Positions 34,798 to 42,648 of a stretch of DNA of 64,000 nt are shown here, piece by piece (the first letter of the stretch is position 1; every line of letters begins with the position of its first letter). The position numbers and the translations under genes are program-made. The DNA is from Streptomyces albiflavescens. GTDB taxonomy: Bacteria; Actinomycetota; Actinomycetes; Streptomycetales; Streptomycetaceae. The stretch spans positions 103,605 through 167,604 of the forward strand of contig NZ_BMMM01000014.1 of the NCBI RefSeq assembly GCF_014645835.1. Reading direction: 5' to 3'. The notes under the pieces were generated by a model. That model saw nothing but the letters and a program-made list of their open reading frames with translations, ran no database searches and had not been told where the DNA came from.

Positions 34798-35643
34798 GTG
34801 GAATCCCGCCCGCTGCGCTACTTCGTCGCGGTTGCCGAGGAGCTCAACTTCGCGCGCGCCGCCGAGCGGTTGGGCATCTCCCCGCCGCCCCTGTCCCGCG
34901 CGATCCGCCAGTTGGAGTCGGAGATGGGAGTCACCCTCTTTGAGCGGACCACCCACAGCGTGGCGCTGACCCCGGCCGGTGCGGTGCTCCTCTCCGAGGC
35001 GAGGATCGCGCTGGACGCGCTGCAGGCCGCCGAGCGGCGGACCCAGCGCGCGGCCGCCCCGGACCCGAAGTTGGTCCTGGCCATCAAAGCCGACGGGGAC
35101 GGGGGACTGCTCGAGCCGATCCTGGCACGCTTCGCGTCCGAGCCGGCGACCGTACCCGTCGCCGTCCGGCTGTGCGGCTGGCACGAACAGCCGAGACTCC
35201 TGCGCCAGGGGGAAGCCGATGCGGCCCTGGTCCACGAGCCTTTCGATCACACCGGCCTCGACACCGAGACCCTGGCCACCGAACCGCGCGTCGCGGCCCT
35301 CGCCGCCGCCCACCCGCTCGCCGCCCGGGACTGCCTGACCCTGGCCGACCTCGGCCTGCGCCCCGGGGACGTGCACCGGTACCTCGACGAGATCCGAGGC
35401 AACGGCCGCGACCTCGCCCAACTGCTGATGCTCGTCGCCCTGGGCGACGTCGCCCCCCTGCTGCCCGCCTCCGTCGCCGTCCGCTACCCGCGCCCGGGCG
35501 TCGTCTACCGGCCGGTCTCGGACGCCCCGCCCGCGGTCCTCGTCATCGCCTGGCCGCAGCAGTCGTGTTCGACGGCCACGGCGGCACTCGTCCGCGCCGC
35601 CGCGTCCGTGGCCGACGCCGGGCTGGACCGGTCAACAGGCTAG
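34798..35643 (+). CDS. LysR-family transcriptional regulator
   Basis: 281 aa from GTG 34798, preceded by the strong GGAGAGGGGAG. The longer upstream frame would cover the putative operator. An N-terminal winged HTH is clear: LRYFVAVAEELNFARAAERL, then ISPPPLSRAIRQLE and LFERTTHSVALTPAG. The co-inducer domain is somewhat short and diverged. It probably represses its own gene and activates the divergent NmrA gene in response to a small ligand. Position, spacing and the T-N11-A dyad between the two genes support this; the ligand is unknown. Confidence 0.92.
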   Translation: MESRPLRYFVAVAEELNFARAAERLGISPPPLSRAIRQLESEMGVTLFERTTHSVALTPAGAVLLSEARIALDALQAAERRTQRAAAPDPKLVLAIKADGDGGLLEPILARFASEPATVPVAVRLCGWHEQPRLLRQGEADAALVHEPFDHTGLDTETLATEPRVAALAAAHPLAARDCLTLADLGLRPGDVHRYLDEIRGNGRDLAQLLMLVALGDVAPLLPASVAVRYPRPGVVYRPVSDAPPAVLVIAWPQQSCSTATAALVRAAASVADAGLDRSTG

Positions 35644-35813
35644 GCCCCGCTTCGTGGGCCGGCGGTCCAGCAGTTCTCCGCGGCGGGTTCAACCGTCGGC
35701 TTTGACCTCGCACTCTGGCGTTGATGCCGACCGCGTCGCGTACTGGGCGACGGTGCTCCGCGATGCTTTCGTCCCACAGCTTTCGGCACGGCCCCCGCCG
35801 GCTCGCGGCTCCT

Positions 35814-35838
35814 GTGTCACCAATTCCGGGAGGGGTAC
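35814..35838 (+). promoter_or_regulatory. Candidate sigma-B-type promoter for the DUF6131 gene
   Basis: GTGT at 35814-35817, a 15-bp spacer and GGGTAC at 35833-35838 match the Streptomyces general-stress consensus GNNT-N14-16-GGGTAC/T. The element lies 36 bp before the start codon. Short motifs such as this can occur by chance. Confidence 0.45.
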
Positions 35839-35874
35839 CCGGTTTCCGGGAGAGTCAGTGCCCTGGAGGCAATC

Positions 35875-36030
35875 ATGATCATTCTGGGAATCGTTCTGCT
35901 GGTCGTTGGATTCCTCACGGGGCTCGGCATCCTGTGGACGATAGGAATCGTCCTTGTGGTCATTGGCCTCATCCTCTGGATTCTCGGCGGGGTCGGCCAC
36001 GCTGTGGGCGGCCGTCGGCACTACTGGTGA
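35875..36030 (+). CDS. DUF6131 small membrane protein, 51 aa
   Basis: ATG 35875 has an excellent GGAGG five bases upstream. The product is two hydrophobic hairpin-like segments (MIILGIVLLVVGFLTGLG and WTIGIVLVVIGLILWILG) with a short polar end HAVGGRRHYW, matching the small actinobacterial DUF6131 family. These proteins are membrane-embedded and often sit among stress genes; no function is known. A sigma-B-like promoter candidate lies just upstream. It is monocistronic and convergent with the TIGR03086 gene. Confidence 0.85.
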   Translation: MIILGIVLLVVGFLTGLGILWTIGIVLVVIGLILWILGGVGHAVGGRRHYW

Positions 36031-36143
36031 GCTCCATTTCACCGCCGCCGAAAGGGACAGCGCGGGTCGACGCACGTGCCGCGCACTTGCAGCATGTTGG
36101 GCGAGTCAACTTCTCAGCCCGATGCCCTGCCCATCACCGGCTG

Positions 36144-36746
36144 TCAGGGCCGCCGTCCGAGTAGGCAAAGCAGCATCGTCTGCATGTCTGCTCCGCGCGG
36201 CGGCTCGACCGGTGCCGCGAACATCCCGCTCTTCTCCAGTTCGGCCGCGTACGGCGTGACCGCACGAACCGTGAACTTCACCAAGTCGTCCGGGAGTTGC
36301 TCGTCGGCGCCGATCGCGCGGGACAGGTCCCAGGCGTGCACGACGAGATCGGCGATCATCTGGGTGCAGTAGTCGGTGGCTGCCGTGTCGCCGTAGGAAA
36401 GGTGGACTCTGCGGTCGAGAGCGCCAGGGCCGGCGAACGCGTCGCGCGCGGAGCGGGCGGCTGTGTCCCACGAGGCGGCCGGGTTCCGGCCCAGCATGTC
36501 GCCGTCGAAGGTGTCGCCGATCGCCTCGATCATGGCGCCGTCCCGGACCAGCGCGGGCACCCACAGCTGCTCCGACACGAGATGATTGACGAGGTCACGC
36601 ACTGACCAGTCGGTGCAGGGTGTTGGAGCGTCCCACTGATCGTCCCGGACAGCGTGTACTCGGTCGCCGAACAGGTCGAGTGCCTCCGCGTGTCGGGTGA
36701 GCAGCGGGTTGGCGGGTGGCGGTTTTGTCGTGCTCATGGCGGTCAT
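36144..36746 (-). CDS. TIGR03086-family DinB-like metal-binding protein
   Basis: 200 aa from ATG 36746; this start overlaps the upstream stop as ATGA, supporting coupling, although ATG 36737 is also possible. It belongs to the mycothiol-dependent maleylpyruvate isomerase N-terminal/DinB four-helix superfamily. Signatures are WDAPTPCTDWSVRDLVNHLV near residue 45 and DLVVHAWDLSRAIG near 140. The histidines in NHLV and VVHAWD would form the metal site. Members are thought to act in thiol-dependent detoxification, but the substrate of this subgroup is unknown. It is co-transcribed with a DUF6158 protein. Confidence 0.85.
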   Translation of the reverse strand: MTAMSTTKPPPANPLLTRHAEALDLFGDRVHAVRDDQWDAPTPCTDWSVRDLVNHLVSEQLWVPALVRDGAMIEAIGDTFDGDMLGRNPAASWDTAARSARDAFAGPGALDRRVHLSYGDTAATDYCTQMIADLVVHAWDLSRAIGADEQLPDDLVKFTVRAVTPYAAELEKSGMFAAPVEPPRGADMQTMLLCLLGRRP

Positions 36747-36976
36747 GTGTGGCTGGAGGCTCGATCCCGGGCCCCCTCACGTGTCCTGCCGGCAGCGACC
36801 GGGCGGCGTGGGTGGCGGCGCAGGTACTCGCCCTCCAGCTGTGCCATGCGCTCATTGTGGGTTCGCAGCGCGTCGTTCGAGCCATACAGCAAGGTGTCGT
36901 GGCGCGTGCGATGTATCGTCTCCAGCTCGATCATGAGCTGCTGGTCGTCCAAGCGGCCCGGGGCGACTCCGTTCAT
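36743..36976 (-). CDS. DUF6158 small protein, 77 aa
   Basis: I prefer ATG 36976 because related proteins begin close to the GRLDDQQLMIELETIHRTRH segment; an ATG 10 codons upstream is also in frame. The product is short, hydrophilic and helical, with the family core HDTLLYGSNDALRTHNERMA and a basic tail. Its function is unknown. Its stop overlaps the start of the TIGR03086 gene, so the two form a coupled pair. GGGTA-type motifs occur just before the start, but no convincing -35 was found. Confidence 0.78.
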   Translation of the reverse strand: MNGVAPGRLDDQQLMIELETIHRTRHDTLLYGSNDALRTHNERMAQLEGEYLRRHPRRPVAAGRTREGARDRASSHT

Positions 36977-37211
36977 GGTGATACCCCGCTCGTCGTGTCC
37001 CTTCATGCGGTACCCGCTCGGTCATCACTACCCCGAAGCGGGTATCCGGGAGGGAGCCGTGGATCTCACTTTTCTCCACTGTACGAACTTTCGGAGCCCT
37101 GGGCCTCCGGAGACGTCGAGATCTCCCTCGTCGAGGTCGTCGCGCCCGCTGACCAGGCACGTTGCCGTCGGTCCTGTCACCGCCTCGACCCTGCGGTGCC
37201 CGGGTCACGGC

Positions 37212-37709
37212 TCACAGGGCCCTATGGTGCGGTGCCCCGGGGTCCGCGTCGCCCGGACGGGCCGTGCCCGTTCCCGGGACACCGGGCGCGTTCGGCGGAA
37301 CCGGCGGGTAGGGCATGCCGAGGCCACTCGGCGGCGCCGCGGGGGCGGTCCCGCCGATGACTCGGTCGTGGCCGGCCGGTGTCGCCTCGCTCGTGGGTGT
37401 CGGCGCGGTGCGGGTCGCGGACGGCCGTGCCATGCTCCGCAGCACGTACGCGGCCACGCCGAGCACCGCGGCGGTGATCAGCGCAGCGGCCCAGCCGGGC
37501 AGGCCCAGCGCGAGCGCCAGACCGAGGGCGAGCGCCAGCGCGGCGCCCGCATACAGGGCGACGGCACCGGATGCGGCGTACAGCGTGGCCGTACGGCGCT
37601 GCTTGCGGGTCTGCTCCCGCAGTTCGTCCCGCACGGTCTCACGAGCCACCTGCGCCAGTTCGTCGACCAGGTCCTTGTCCAGATGTTCCAGATGATCCAA
37701 GCTTTCCAT
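37212..37709 (-). CDS. Holin-superfamily-like membrane protein near the gas vesicle operon
   Basis: 165 aa from ATG 37709; upstream in-frame starts add sequence without homology. An amphipathic N-terminus (MESLDHLEHLDKDLVDELAQ) and a helix (RETVRDELREQTRKQRRTA) precede two hydrophobic helices at about 40-85. A Pro/Thr-rich cytoplasmic tail follows. This is the layout of actinobacterial phage-holin-superfamily/DUF1469 proteins. It follows gvpK by 116 bp in the same direction; a hydrophobic gene (gvpX, as I recall) closes the cluster in S. coelicolor, so it may be the last gas vesicle-linked gene. It is not evidence for a prophage. Confidence 0.65.
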   Translation of the reverse strand: MESLDHLEHLDKDLVDELAQVARETVRDELREQTRKQRRTATLYAASGAVALYAGAALALALGLALALGLPGWAAALITAAVLGVAAYVLRSMARPSATRTAPTPTSEATPAGHDRVIGGTAPAAPPSGLGMPYPPVPPNAPGVPGTGTARPGDADPGAPHHRAL

Positions 37710-37825
37710 GGGCGCCGGGTACCCGAGCAGGGACGGCCGTAACGCCGTGCGGTTCCTCGACCGGTTCGCTTTGTTGCGGTACGCGGTATGTCCCCTCTCG
37801 ACACCCGCAGCACCCCTCCGGAGGT

Positions 37826-38236
37826 TCAGTCGGAGGGCGGGAGCAACGTGCCCAGCGGCCCGAGATCGAGGTTGAGGTCCTCCATCGTCAGTCCGTACTG
37901 AGCGCACAGGTCGCTCATGCGGTCGTGGAGCAGCATGAGTGTCGCTCCCAGGCGCTCCTCCTGCTCGTCGGTGAGGTCTCCCTGGTCGACGCGGTGCAGT
38001 GCCTGTCGCTCCATGAGCTGGCGCAGCAACTCCACGAGAGTGAGGACCAGCTTCATGAGGTCGCGTTCCACGGTGTCGGGATCCGAGCTGATCCGCCGAG
38101 CCGGGGAATGCGAGCCCTTGCCGGCCGGCGGGCCCACGTCGCGAGGGGCGGCAGGCAGCAGCCGGAAGGCACGTGTGGCGGCCTCCGCGACCTCGTCGGC
38201 GCGACGTGGCCGCTCGCTCTCTGCCTCAGCCGTCAT
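37826..38236 (-). CDS. gvpK: Gas vesicle protein GvpK
   Basis: 136 aa from ATG 38236, overlapping the end of the preceding gvpS by 11 bp. The family core DTVERDLMKLVLTLVELLRQ followed by LMERQALHRVDQGDLTDEQE is complete, as is LGLATLMLL-like LGATLMLLHDRMSDLCAQYG. An Arg/Glu-rich N-terminal extension of about 45 residues precedes it. GvpK is a minor protein essential for gas vesicle assembly in the cytoplasm. It closes the core of the operon. Confidence 0.95.
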   Translation of the reverse strand: MTAEAESERPRRADEVAEAATRAFRLLPAAPRDVGPPAGKGSHSPARRISSDPDTVERDLMKLVLTLVELLRQLMERQALHRVDQGDLTDEQEERLGATLMLLHDRMSDLCAQYGLTMEDLNLDLGPLGTLLPPSD

Positions 38237-38468
38237 GGTCGCCGCCTCTCAGCGGGCTCGTCCCCGCCCACGGTGAGGGATTCTGCGCGCTGATGGAAGC
38301 GATCAGGGCTCGCAGCGAAACACGTACGAGATCGATGTCTGCGATGGACAGCACAACGTCACCGGTGAGTACGACACCACCGCTCAAAAGTCGGTCCAGC
38401 AGATCGATGAGAGCGACCTGCCGCTGAGGCAGGCGCTCTGCCGGAGGCGGCGGGCCGGGTGTGATCAC
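38226..38468 (-). CDS. gvpS: GvpA-family minor gas vesicle protein (GvpS-type)
   Basis: 80 aa from GTG 38468, overlapping the gvpL stop as GTGA. After a Pro-rich N-terminus the GvpA-type amphipathic core is present: ALIDLLDRLLSGGVVLTGDV, then LSIADIDLVRVSLRALIASI. It is shorter than GvpA and acts as a minor shell or tip component. I use S because gvpS lies between gvpL and gvpK in Streptomyces clusters. Translational coupling on both sides suggests stoichiometric control. Confidence 0.85.
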   Translation of the reverse strand: MITPGPPPPAERLPQRQVALIDLLDRLLSGGVVLTGDVVLSIADIDLVRVSLRALIASISAQNPSPWAGTSPLRGGDHDG

Positions 38469-39283
38469 GGCGGCACGCTCTCCGCGGCATCGCCGGATCC
38501 ACTGAGCGGCATGGCGAAGGAGTACGGCGCCCAGGGACCGGTGGCCTCGACTCGGACGCCTTGCAGCCCGTCGGCGCCGTGTGTCACTTCGGCAAGGAAC
38601 TGTTCGCAACACGTCAGGGACACGAGGTAGGCGTCATTGACGACGTTCTCGCCCGCTCCGACCGCGTCGGCGAGAGCTCCCTGTTGCACACGGTGCCGGA
38701 CCCGCTCAGCGGCGTACTTGCGCCCCGCGGCCTCCACCTGCTCGGCGGCCTGCTGTGCGGCCTGGTACACGCTGTCGCGCGCACTCTGCTGCTGCCTGCG
38801 GTCGCGTAGGTAGGCGCGCCCGGGCGGCAGGCCCGTCGACGGAGCAGCCGGGGCTGCGGGGGCCGCAGACGGCTCGACATAGATTTTGACGCCCCATTCG
38901 ACATGTTCGGCGAGTCGGGCCAGCCGCTCCGCGAACATGGCCCGGCCCGCTTCCAGCACGTCCCGGGCCCTGCTGTCGTCGAGGTAGACGGTCGCCAGGC
39001 GCAGCGGAAGGACGGTGGTGCGCGCGGCCGAGGCCTCTATGACGCCGTGGTGAGCGCGGGCCACCGCCTCCAGCCACTCCAGGTCCTCGAGATGTTGTTT
39101 GAGAGCGTCCTCCCGGAAGTCCTGCGCGGGTACATGGCTCACTTCGAGCATCACCCGCTCGTCGCGGGAGCCGGTGACGAGCCGGACGGGGGCGTCGGCG
39201 ATGCCCCGGAGCGTCGCGGTGGCCTCCCACAGTCCCTCGGCGTTGCGTACCACGGCATACGCGTAGGTCATCAGGTCACTCAT
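38465..39283 (-). CDS. gvpL: Gas vesicle protein GvpL/GvpF family
   Basis: 272 aa from ATG 39283 with GGGGAAG upstream; the start overlaps the end of gvpJ by 8 bp. The two-domain GvpF/L layout is visible: MTYAYAVVRN at the start, a domain with EVSHVPAQDFREDALKQHL, the conserved VLPLRLATVY strand, and WGVKIYVEP. A coiled-coil domain (about 150-210) and GPWAPYSFAM at the end follow. GvpL proteins are accessory adaptors that bind GvpA and assist nucleation. An Ala/Pro-rich insert (SAAPAAPAAPSTGL) sits in the middle. Confidence 0.92.
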   Translation of the reverse strand: MSDLMTYAYAVVRNAEGLWEATATLRGIADAPVRLVTGSRDERVMLEVSHVPAQDFREDALKQHLEDLEWLEAVARAHHGVIEASAARTTVLPLRLATVYLDDSRARDVLEAGRAMFAERLARLAEHVEWGVKIYVEPSAAPAAPAAPSTGLPPGRAYLRDRRQQQSARDSVYQAAQQAAEQVEAAGRKYAAERVRHRVQQGALADAVGAGENVVNDAYLVSLTCCEQFLAEVTHGADGLQGVRVEATGPWAPYSFAMPLSGSGDAAESVPP

Positions 39284-39683
39284 CGCGAGCACTTCCCCGA
39301 CGACGGCTGTCGGCGTCCCGGACGGCGTCCTCCTGCGAAGTGAGTGCGCTGTCCTGGCGGAGGGCTTCGATCTCGGCCCGCAAACGGCGGTTTTCCGCGA
39401 CGAGTGAGTGTCCTTCCCCGGCCCGGGAGGAGAGCGCGGGATCGTGCTCCCACCAGTCGATGCCCATTTCCTTCGCCTTGTCGACCGAGGCGACCAGGAG
39501 TCGCAGTTTGATGGTCAACAGCTCGATGTCGAGCAGGTTGATCTGTATGTCGCCTGCGATGACGATGCCTTTGTCGAGCACCCGTTCAAGGATGTCGGCG
39601 AGATTGGCGGAGGAGCCCTGCCCGTAGGGCGGCTGGGCTCTGGACGGATAGGAACCAAGCCTGTTGGCCAGAGGTTCAGTCAC
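39276..39683 (-). CDS. gvpJ: GvpA-family minor gas vesicle protein (GvpJ-type)
   Basis: 135 aa from GTG 39683, preceded by GAGG. Its GvpA-type core is LADILERVLDKGIVIAGDI, then INLLDIELLTIKLRLLVASV. It continues with a C-terminal extension (DKAKEMGIDWWEHDPAL) and a coiled-coil ENRRLRAEIEALRQ, which separates J-type proteins from the structural GvpA. It is a minor component needed for nucleation at the cone tips. It lies 39 bp after gvpG and overlaps gvpL. Confidence 0.9.
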   Translation of the reverse strand: MTEPLANRLGSYPSRAQPPYGQGSSANLADILERVLDKGIVIAGDIQINLLDIELLTIKLRLLVASVDKAKEMGIDWWEHDPALSSRAGEGHSLVAENRRLRAEIEALRQDSALTSQEDAVRDADSRRRGSARDE

Positions 39684-39722
39684 GGTGGCGGCCTCATGTT
39701 CCCTCGTGCCGGATCAGGGGTG

Positions 39723-39965
39723 TCAGCCCTGTTGACGGACTCGGATCTCCTCCAGTCGGTCGAGCAGTTCGTCCTCGCGCTGGTCGAAGGTCTCCTCGTC
39801 GATGTCCCCTGCGAGAAGCCGCCGCTCGAGCTCGGCGAGTTCGCGGTGCACCGGTGCGGGGTCGTAGTACTCGTTCTCGGCTTCCTCCAGGACGCGCTCC
39901 ACGACCCATACGACGCCACGCACGGGCGCCAGGGGAAAAGTGGTCAACTGTGTGAACAGGCCCAT
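39723..39965 (-). CDS. gvpG: Gas vesicle protein GvpG
   Basis: 80 aa from ATG 39965, with AAGGAG upstream and 10 bp after gvpF. It has the typical start GLFTQLTTFPLAPVRGVVWV, then VERVLEEAENEYYDPAPV and a charged helix LAELERRLLAGDIDEETFDQ. It is an accessory cytoplasmic protein of gas vesicle assembly, thought to act with GvpF. Confidence 0.95.
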   Translation of the reverse strand: MGLFTQLTTFPLAPVRGVVWVVERVLEEAENEYYDPAPVHRELAELERRLLAGDIDEETFDQREDELLDRLEEIRVRQQG

Positions 39966-39975
39966 GAGGACTCCT

Positions 39976-40689
39976 TCAGACGAAGCTGTAGGGGGGAAGG
40001 GGGCCGTTGAGCCGGAAGTCGAAATCGTCGCCCAATTGGTGGGCGACGCTCAACTCCGTGGTGAGGAATCCTTCTTCTTGGTCCTCGGCCACCAGGAACG
40101 ACACGCTGAGGAAGTCGGAACCCGTGGGGTGGGAGCATTCAATCTGCCGGGTGAAGGGTCGCAGTGCTTCGCGCACACCCGTCGCCAGCGCCTCCTGCCG
40201 TGCCTGAACCTCTTGGGCGACCAGTTCGCCGAGCCGCACTGACGCGTCAGGCCCTGCGGTTCCGCGGCGGATCTCGTCGTTGAGCTCTCGTGCCACGTGC
40301 GAATCCCCAAGGATCTGACGCAGCAGCGCATCCTCTTCCTGCGACGCCTTCAGGTTGTATTCGACGCACCCCTCCAGTGCTTGAAGCCTGTCCGTGTAGT
40401 CCTCGGCATTCTGCTCCAGGGCAAGCCGTACGGTTTCGTCGTCCGCAGCCATGAGGCCGAACCGCATGGGCAGCACCGTGCCGTCCGCCCTGAGGTGCTG
40501 CTGCACTTCCTGGTGGGCGATGATGTCGCGGCGCTTGGGGCGCAGATCCTCGGGGGCGTCGCTCACCACAGCGCACAGCGGTCCAGCAGTCACTGTCCGC
40601 AAGGCGGCCGGTGGCTCACCGACGCCGCTGAGATCGTCGATGTGGAGCGGATGCTGCTTGCCGGTGATGGAGTAGATGTATACGGCCAT
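39976..40689 (-). CDS. gvpF: Gas vesicle protein GvpF
   Basis: 237 aa from ATG 40689 with AGAAGGA upstream, only 3 bp after gvpA. Canonical GvpF features are present: VYIYSITGKQ at the start, LCAVVSDAPEDLRPKRRDII, then the conserved HQEVQQHL and TVLPMRFGLMA. A coiled-coil second domain and the closing GPLPPYSFV follow. GvpF binds GvpA and takes part in nucleating the vesicle shell. Confidence 0.95.
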   Translation of the reverse strand: MAVYIYSITGKQHPLHIDDLSGVGEPPAALRTVTAGPLCAVVSDAPEDLRPKRRDIIAHQEVQQHLRADGTVLPMRFGLMAADDETVRLALEQNAEDYTDRLQALEGCVEYNLKASQEEDALLRQILGDSHVARELNDEIRRGTAGPDASVRLGELVAQEVQARQEALATGVREALRPFTRQIECSHPTGSDFLSVSFLVAEDQEEGFLTTELSVAHQLGDDFDFRLNGPLPPYSFV

Positions 40690-40692
40690 GGC

Positions 40693-41187
40693 TCATTCCT
40701 TCTCGCGGGGCGAGCCCCTTTCGCGCTCATGTCGGGAGGTGCGCCGAACCGGCCGCCGTCGCCTCTCCACGGGTTCCCTTTCCATGTCCTCGTCTTCTTC
40801 CTCGGACTCTTCTTCGCCGTTGTCACGGTCGGTGACGCCCTTGAGGGATTCGGACACCGCTTCCACGGCGCCCGAGAGGGCCCCCTTGGACTTGCCTTTT
40901 GCGCCGCTCTCCACCGATTTCCCGACGATGTCGGTCAGTTCGGCGGGTGCCTTTCTCCCGGCTTCGAGGTCAAGTCGGTTGCACGCCTCGGCGAAGCGCA
41001 AATACGTATCGACGCTGGCCACGACGATGCGAGCGTCGATCTTGAGGATTTCGATCCCCACCAGCGACACGCGAACGAATACGTCGATGACGAGTCCGCG
41101 ATCAAGAATGAGTTCCAGCACGTCGTAGAGGTTGCCGGTGCCGCCACTCGTGGCGACACCGCCTCCACCCTGCGGCACCACTGTCAT
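40693..41187 (-). CDS. gvpA: Gas vesicle structural protein GvpA with long charged tail
   Basis: 164 aa from ATG 41187, with GGGAGG upstream. Residues about 20-90 form the GvpA shell unit: LYDVLELILDRGLVIDVFVR, then VSLVGIEILKIDARIVVASV, then YLRFAEACNRLDL. Classical GvpA ends near 75 residues; here about 75 more follow, including an acidic block (EEESEEEDEDMERE) and a basic one (RRRRPVRRTSRHERER). Some extension is normal in Streptomyces, and this one is strongly polyampholytic. It is the main rib protein of the vesicle wall and the second gene of the operon. Confidence 0.93.
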   Translation of the reverse strand: MTVVPQGGGGVATSGGTGNLYDVLELILDRGLVIDVFVRVSLVGIEILKIDARIVVASVDTYLRFAEACNRLDLEAGRKAPAELTDIVGKSVESGAKGKSKGALSGAVEAVSESLKGVTDRDNGEEESEEEDEDMEREPVERRRRPVRRTSRHERERGSPREKE

Positions 41188-41215
41188 GGTGCCTCCCTTC
41201 ACCGGCTGTGCTGTC

Positions 41216-41563
41216 TCAGCCCCGCCGGTCGATCTGGCCCCGGGTATAGCGGCGCGTCCTTTCGTAGGCCACCAGATCGCCTTCCTTGTCCAGGGTTACT
41301 CGGTAGGTGGCCATTACGCTCGTCGTTTCGGGGACGCGTTCGAGTTCGAGTACCTCTACGTCGGCCTCCCAACCGTCCTCGGTCGGTTTCAGTGCCGAGA
41401 CGGACTCGGGGGCCCTCCCGAGCAATTCCTGAATTTGTTCGGCGGCGGAACGTATGGCCCAGGCCGCTTTGGCCTTGCCGGAGCGGCGCCGGGGGCCGTC
41501 TGTGGGACCCCGGTCGGTGCTGTGGCTACTGCTGGACCGCCGTCGGGGTTCTGCTGCGGCCAT
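41216..41563 (-). CDS. gvpO: Gas vesicle protein GvpO, first gene of the operon
   Basis: 115 aa from ATG 41563, with GGAGAG close upstream; a TTG 10 codons earlier is in frame. The C-terminal 80 residues carry the GvpO domain: AAEQIQELLGRAPESVSALK, then GWEADVEVLELERVPET and LVAYERTRRYTRGQ. The N-terminus is Ser/Arg-rich and disordered. GvpO heads the actinomycete gas vesicle operon. It lies 28 bp before gvpA. The control region shared with the divergent tail-protein operon is directly upstream. Confidence 0.92.
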   Translation of the reverse strand: MAAAEPRRRSSSSHSTDRGPTDGPRRRSGKAKAAWAIRSAAEQIQELLGRAPESVSALKPTEDGWEADVEVLELERVPETTSVMATYRVTLDKEGDLVAYERTRRYTRGQIDRRG

Positions 41564-41607
41564 GGTCTCTCCGATGGTCGGAGCGGGCGCCAAATTCCAC
41601 GAGCGAA

Positions 41608-41638
41608 CACTATAATTCCATCATATAGGGACATATTG
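41608..41638 (-). promoter_or_regulatory. AT-rich patch upstream of gvpO, possible promoter
   Basis: A stretch containing TATAATTCCA and TCATATAG is unusually AT-rich for this genome and lies 45-75 bp upstream of gvpO. On the minus strand it offers TATAGT as a -10-like hexamer. No good -35 was found, so this is a candidate only. Confidence 0.35.
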
Positions 41639-41817
41639 CCCGGGCGGTGGACGGCTTCCCGTGAACCGCTCAGTGGGGTGCCCGCAGGGTCTGGGGCGGG
41701 GTGAGCTGTGCGGCCCTTCGCGTGCTTTTCGTTCTTGTGTGTCAATCGCGGTTTGGGCAGGGGGTGTTGGCCCGGGTTCGGGCGTGTTCACCTGCCCTTT
41801 CCGAAGGGAACCGGCTC

Positions 41818-42645
41818 ATGAATGACATGACCAAGATCGGCTTTGCCGCCGCCATTGCAGCCGGCTATGTGCTCGGGCGTGCGAAGAAAGGCCGTCTCGC
41901 CTTTGCCGTGGCAACTTACGTAGCCGGTCGCCGTGTTGGGCTCGATCCGCAGCAGCTGGTGACGACAGGCCTGCGGAAGATCGGCGACGTTCCAGGGGTC
42001 GCCGAGCTGAACGAGCAGGTGCGAGGCGAGCTACTGGACGCCGGACGCAAGGCCCTGGCCGCCACCGCCGATCGGCGCCTCGCCGATCTCGCCGATTCCC
42101 TCCACGAGCGCACGCTGCGCATTGGCGAGGAGCAGGACGAATACGAAGAGGGCGAGGAAGAGCCTGAGGAAGGCGAGGAGGAGGAAGAGCCGGAGGAGGA
42201 GCTCGAGGAAGAGGCCGAGGAAGAGGCCGAGGAAGAGCCCGAGGAAGAGGCCGAGGAAGAGCCCGAGGAAGAGGAAGAGGCCGAGGAAGAACCGTCACGG
42301 CGTCGCCGTGCCGCGGCGAGAGCCCGGAAGCGCGCGGCCAAACCTGCTCCTCGTAAGAGGGCTGCCAAGAAGACCGCTCCCGCCAGGAAGCGGGCGCCGG
42401 TGAAGAAGGCCGCGGCACGAAGGCCCGCGACCAAGCGAGCTGCCGCCAAGAAGGCGGCGCCGGCGAAGAAGACCGCGAAGAAGACCGCGAAGAAGTCTCC
42501 GCCCCCGGCGAAGAAGGCGGCAGCGAAGAAGACGGCAGCGAAGAAGACAACGGCCAAGAGGGCGGCCGCGAAGAGGGCCCCGTCCAAGAAGGCAGCCCCG
42601 GCGAGGAAGACGACCACCAAGAAGACTGCCGCGCGGCGGAGGTAG
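41818..42645 (+). CDS. Histone-like protein with acidic block and Lys/Ala-rich tail, gas vesicle-linked
   Basis: 275 aa from ATG 41818, with GAAGGGA upstream. It has three parts. Residues 1-100 are a folded-looking domain with a hydrophobic start (MTKIGFAAAIAAGYVLGRAK). Residues about 105-160 are almost purely acidic, built of EEEPEEEAEEE-like units. Residues about 160-275 are Lys/Ala/Pro-rich (AAKKTAPARKRAP, KKTAKKTAKK and similar), like histone H1-type tails. It forms an operon with the SRPBCC gene 3 bp downstream and diverges from gvpO. As I recall, Streptomyces clusters carry extra genes named gvpY and gvpZ; these two could be their equivalents. DNA or vesicle-surface binding is plausible, unproven. 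Confidence 0.78.
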   Translation: MNDMTKIGFAAAIAAGYVLGRAKKGRLAFAVATYVAGRRVGLDPQQLVTTGLRKIGDVPGVAELNEQVRGELLDAGRKALAATADRRLADLADSLHERTLRIGEEQDEYEEGEEEPEEGEEEEEPEEELEEEAEEEAEEEPEEEAEEEPEEEEEAEEEPSRRRRAAARARKRAAKPAPRKRAAKKTAPARKRAPVKKAAARRPATKRAAAKKAAPAKKTAKKTAKKSPPPAKKAAAKKTAAKKTTAKRAAAKRAPSKKAAPARKTTTKKTAARRR

Positions 42646-42648
42646 GTC

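Noticed and set aside
37212..37709. Prophage suggested by a holin-like protein
   Set aside because: No endolysin, capsid, portal or integrase gene is present; holin-superfamily proteins are common Streptomyces membrane proteins and this one is tied to the gas vesicle cluster.
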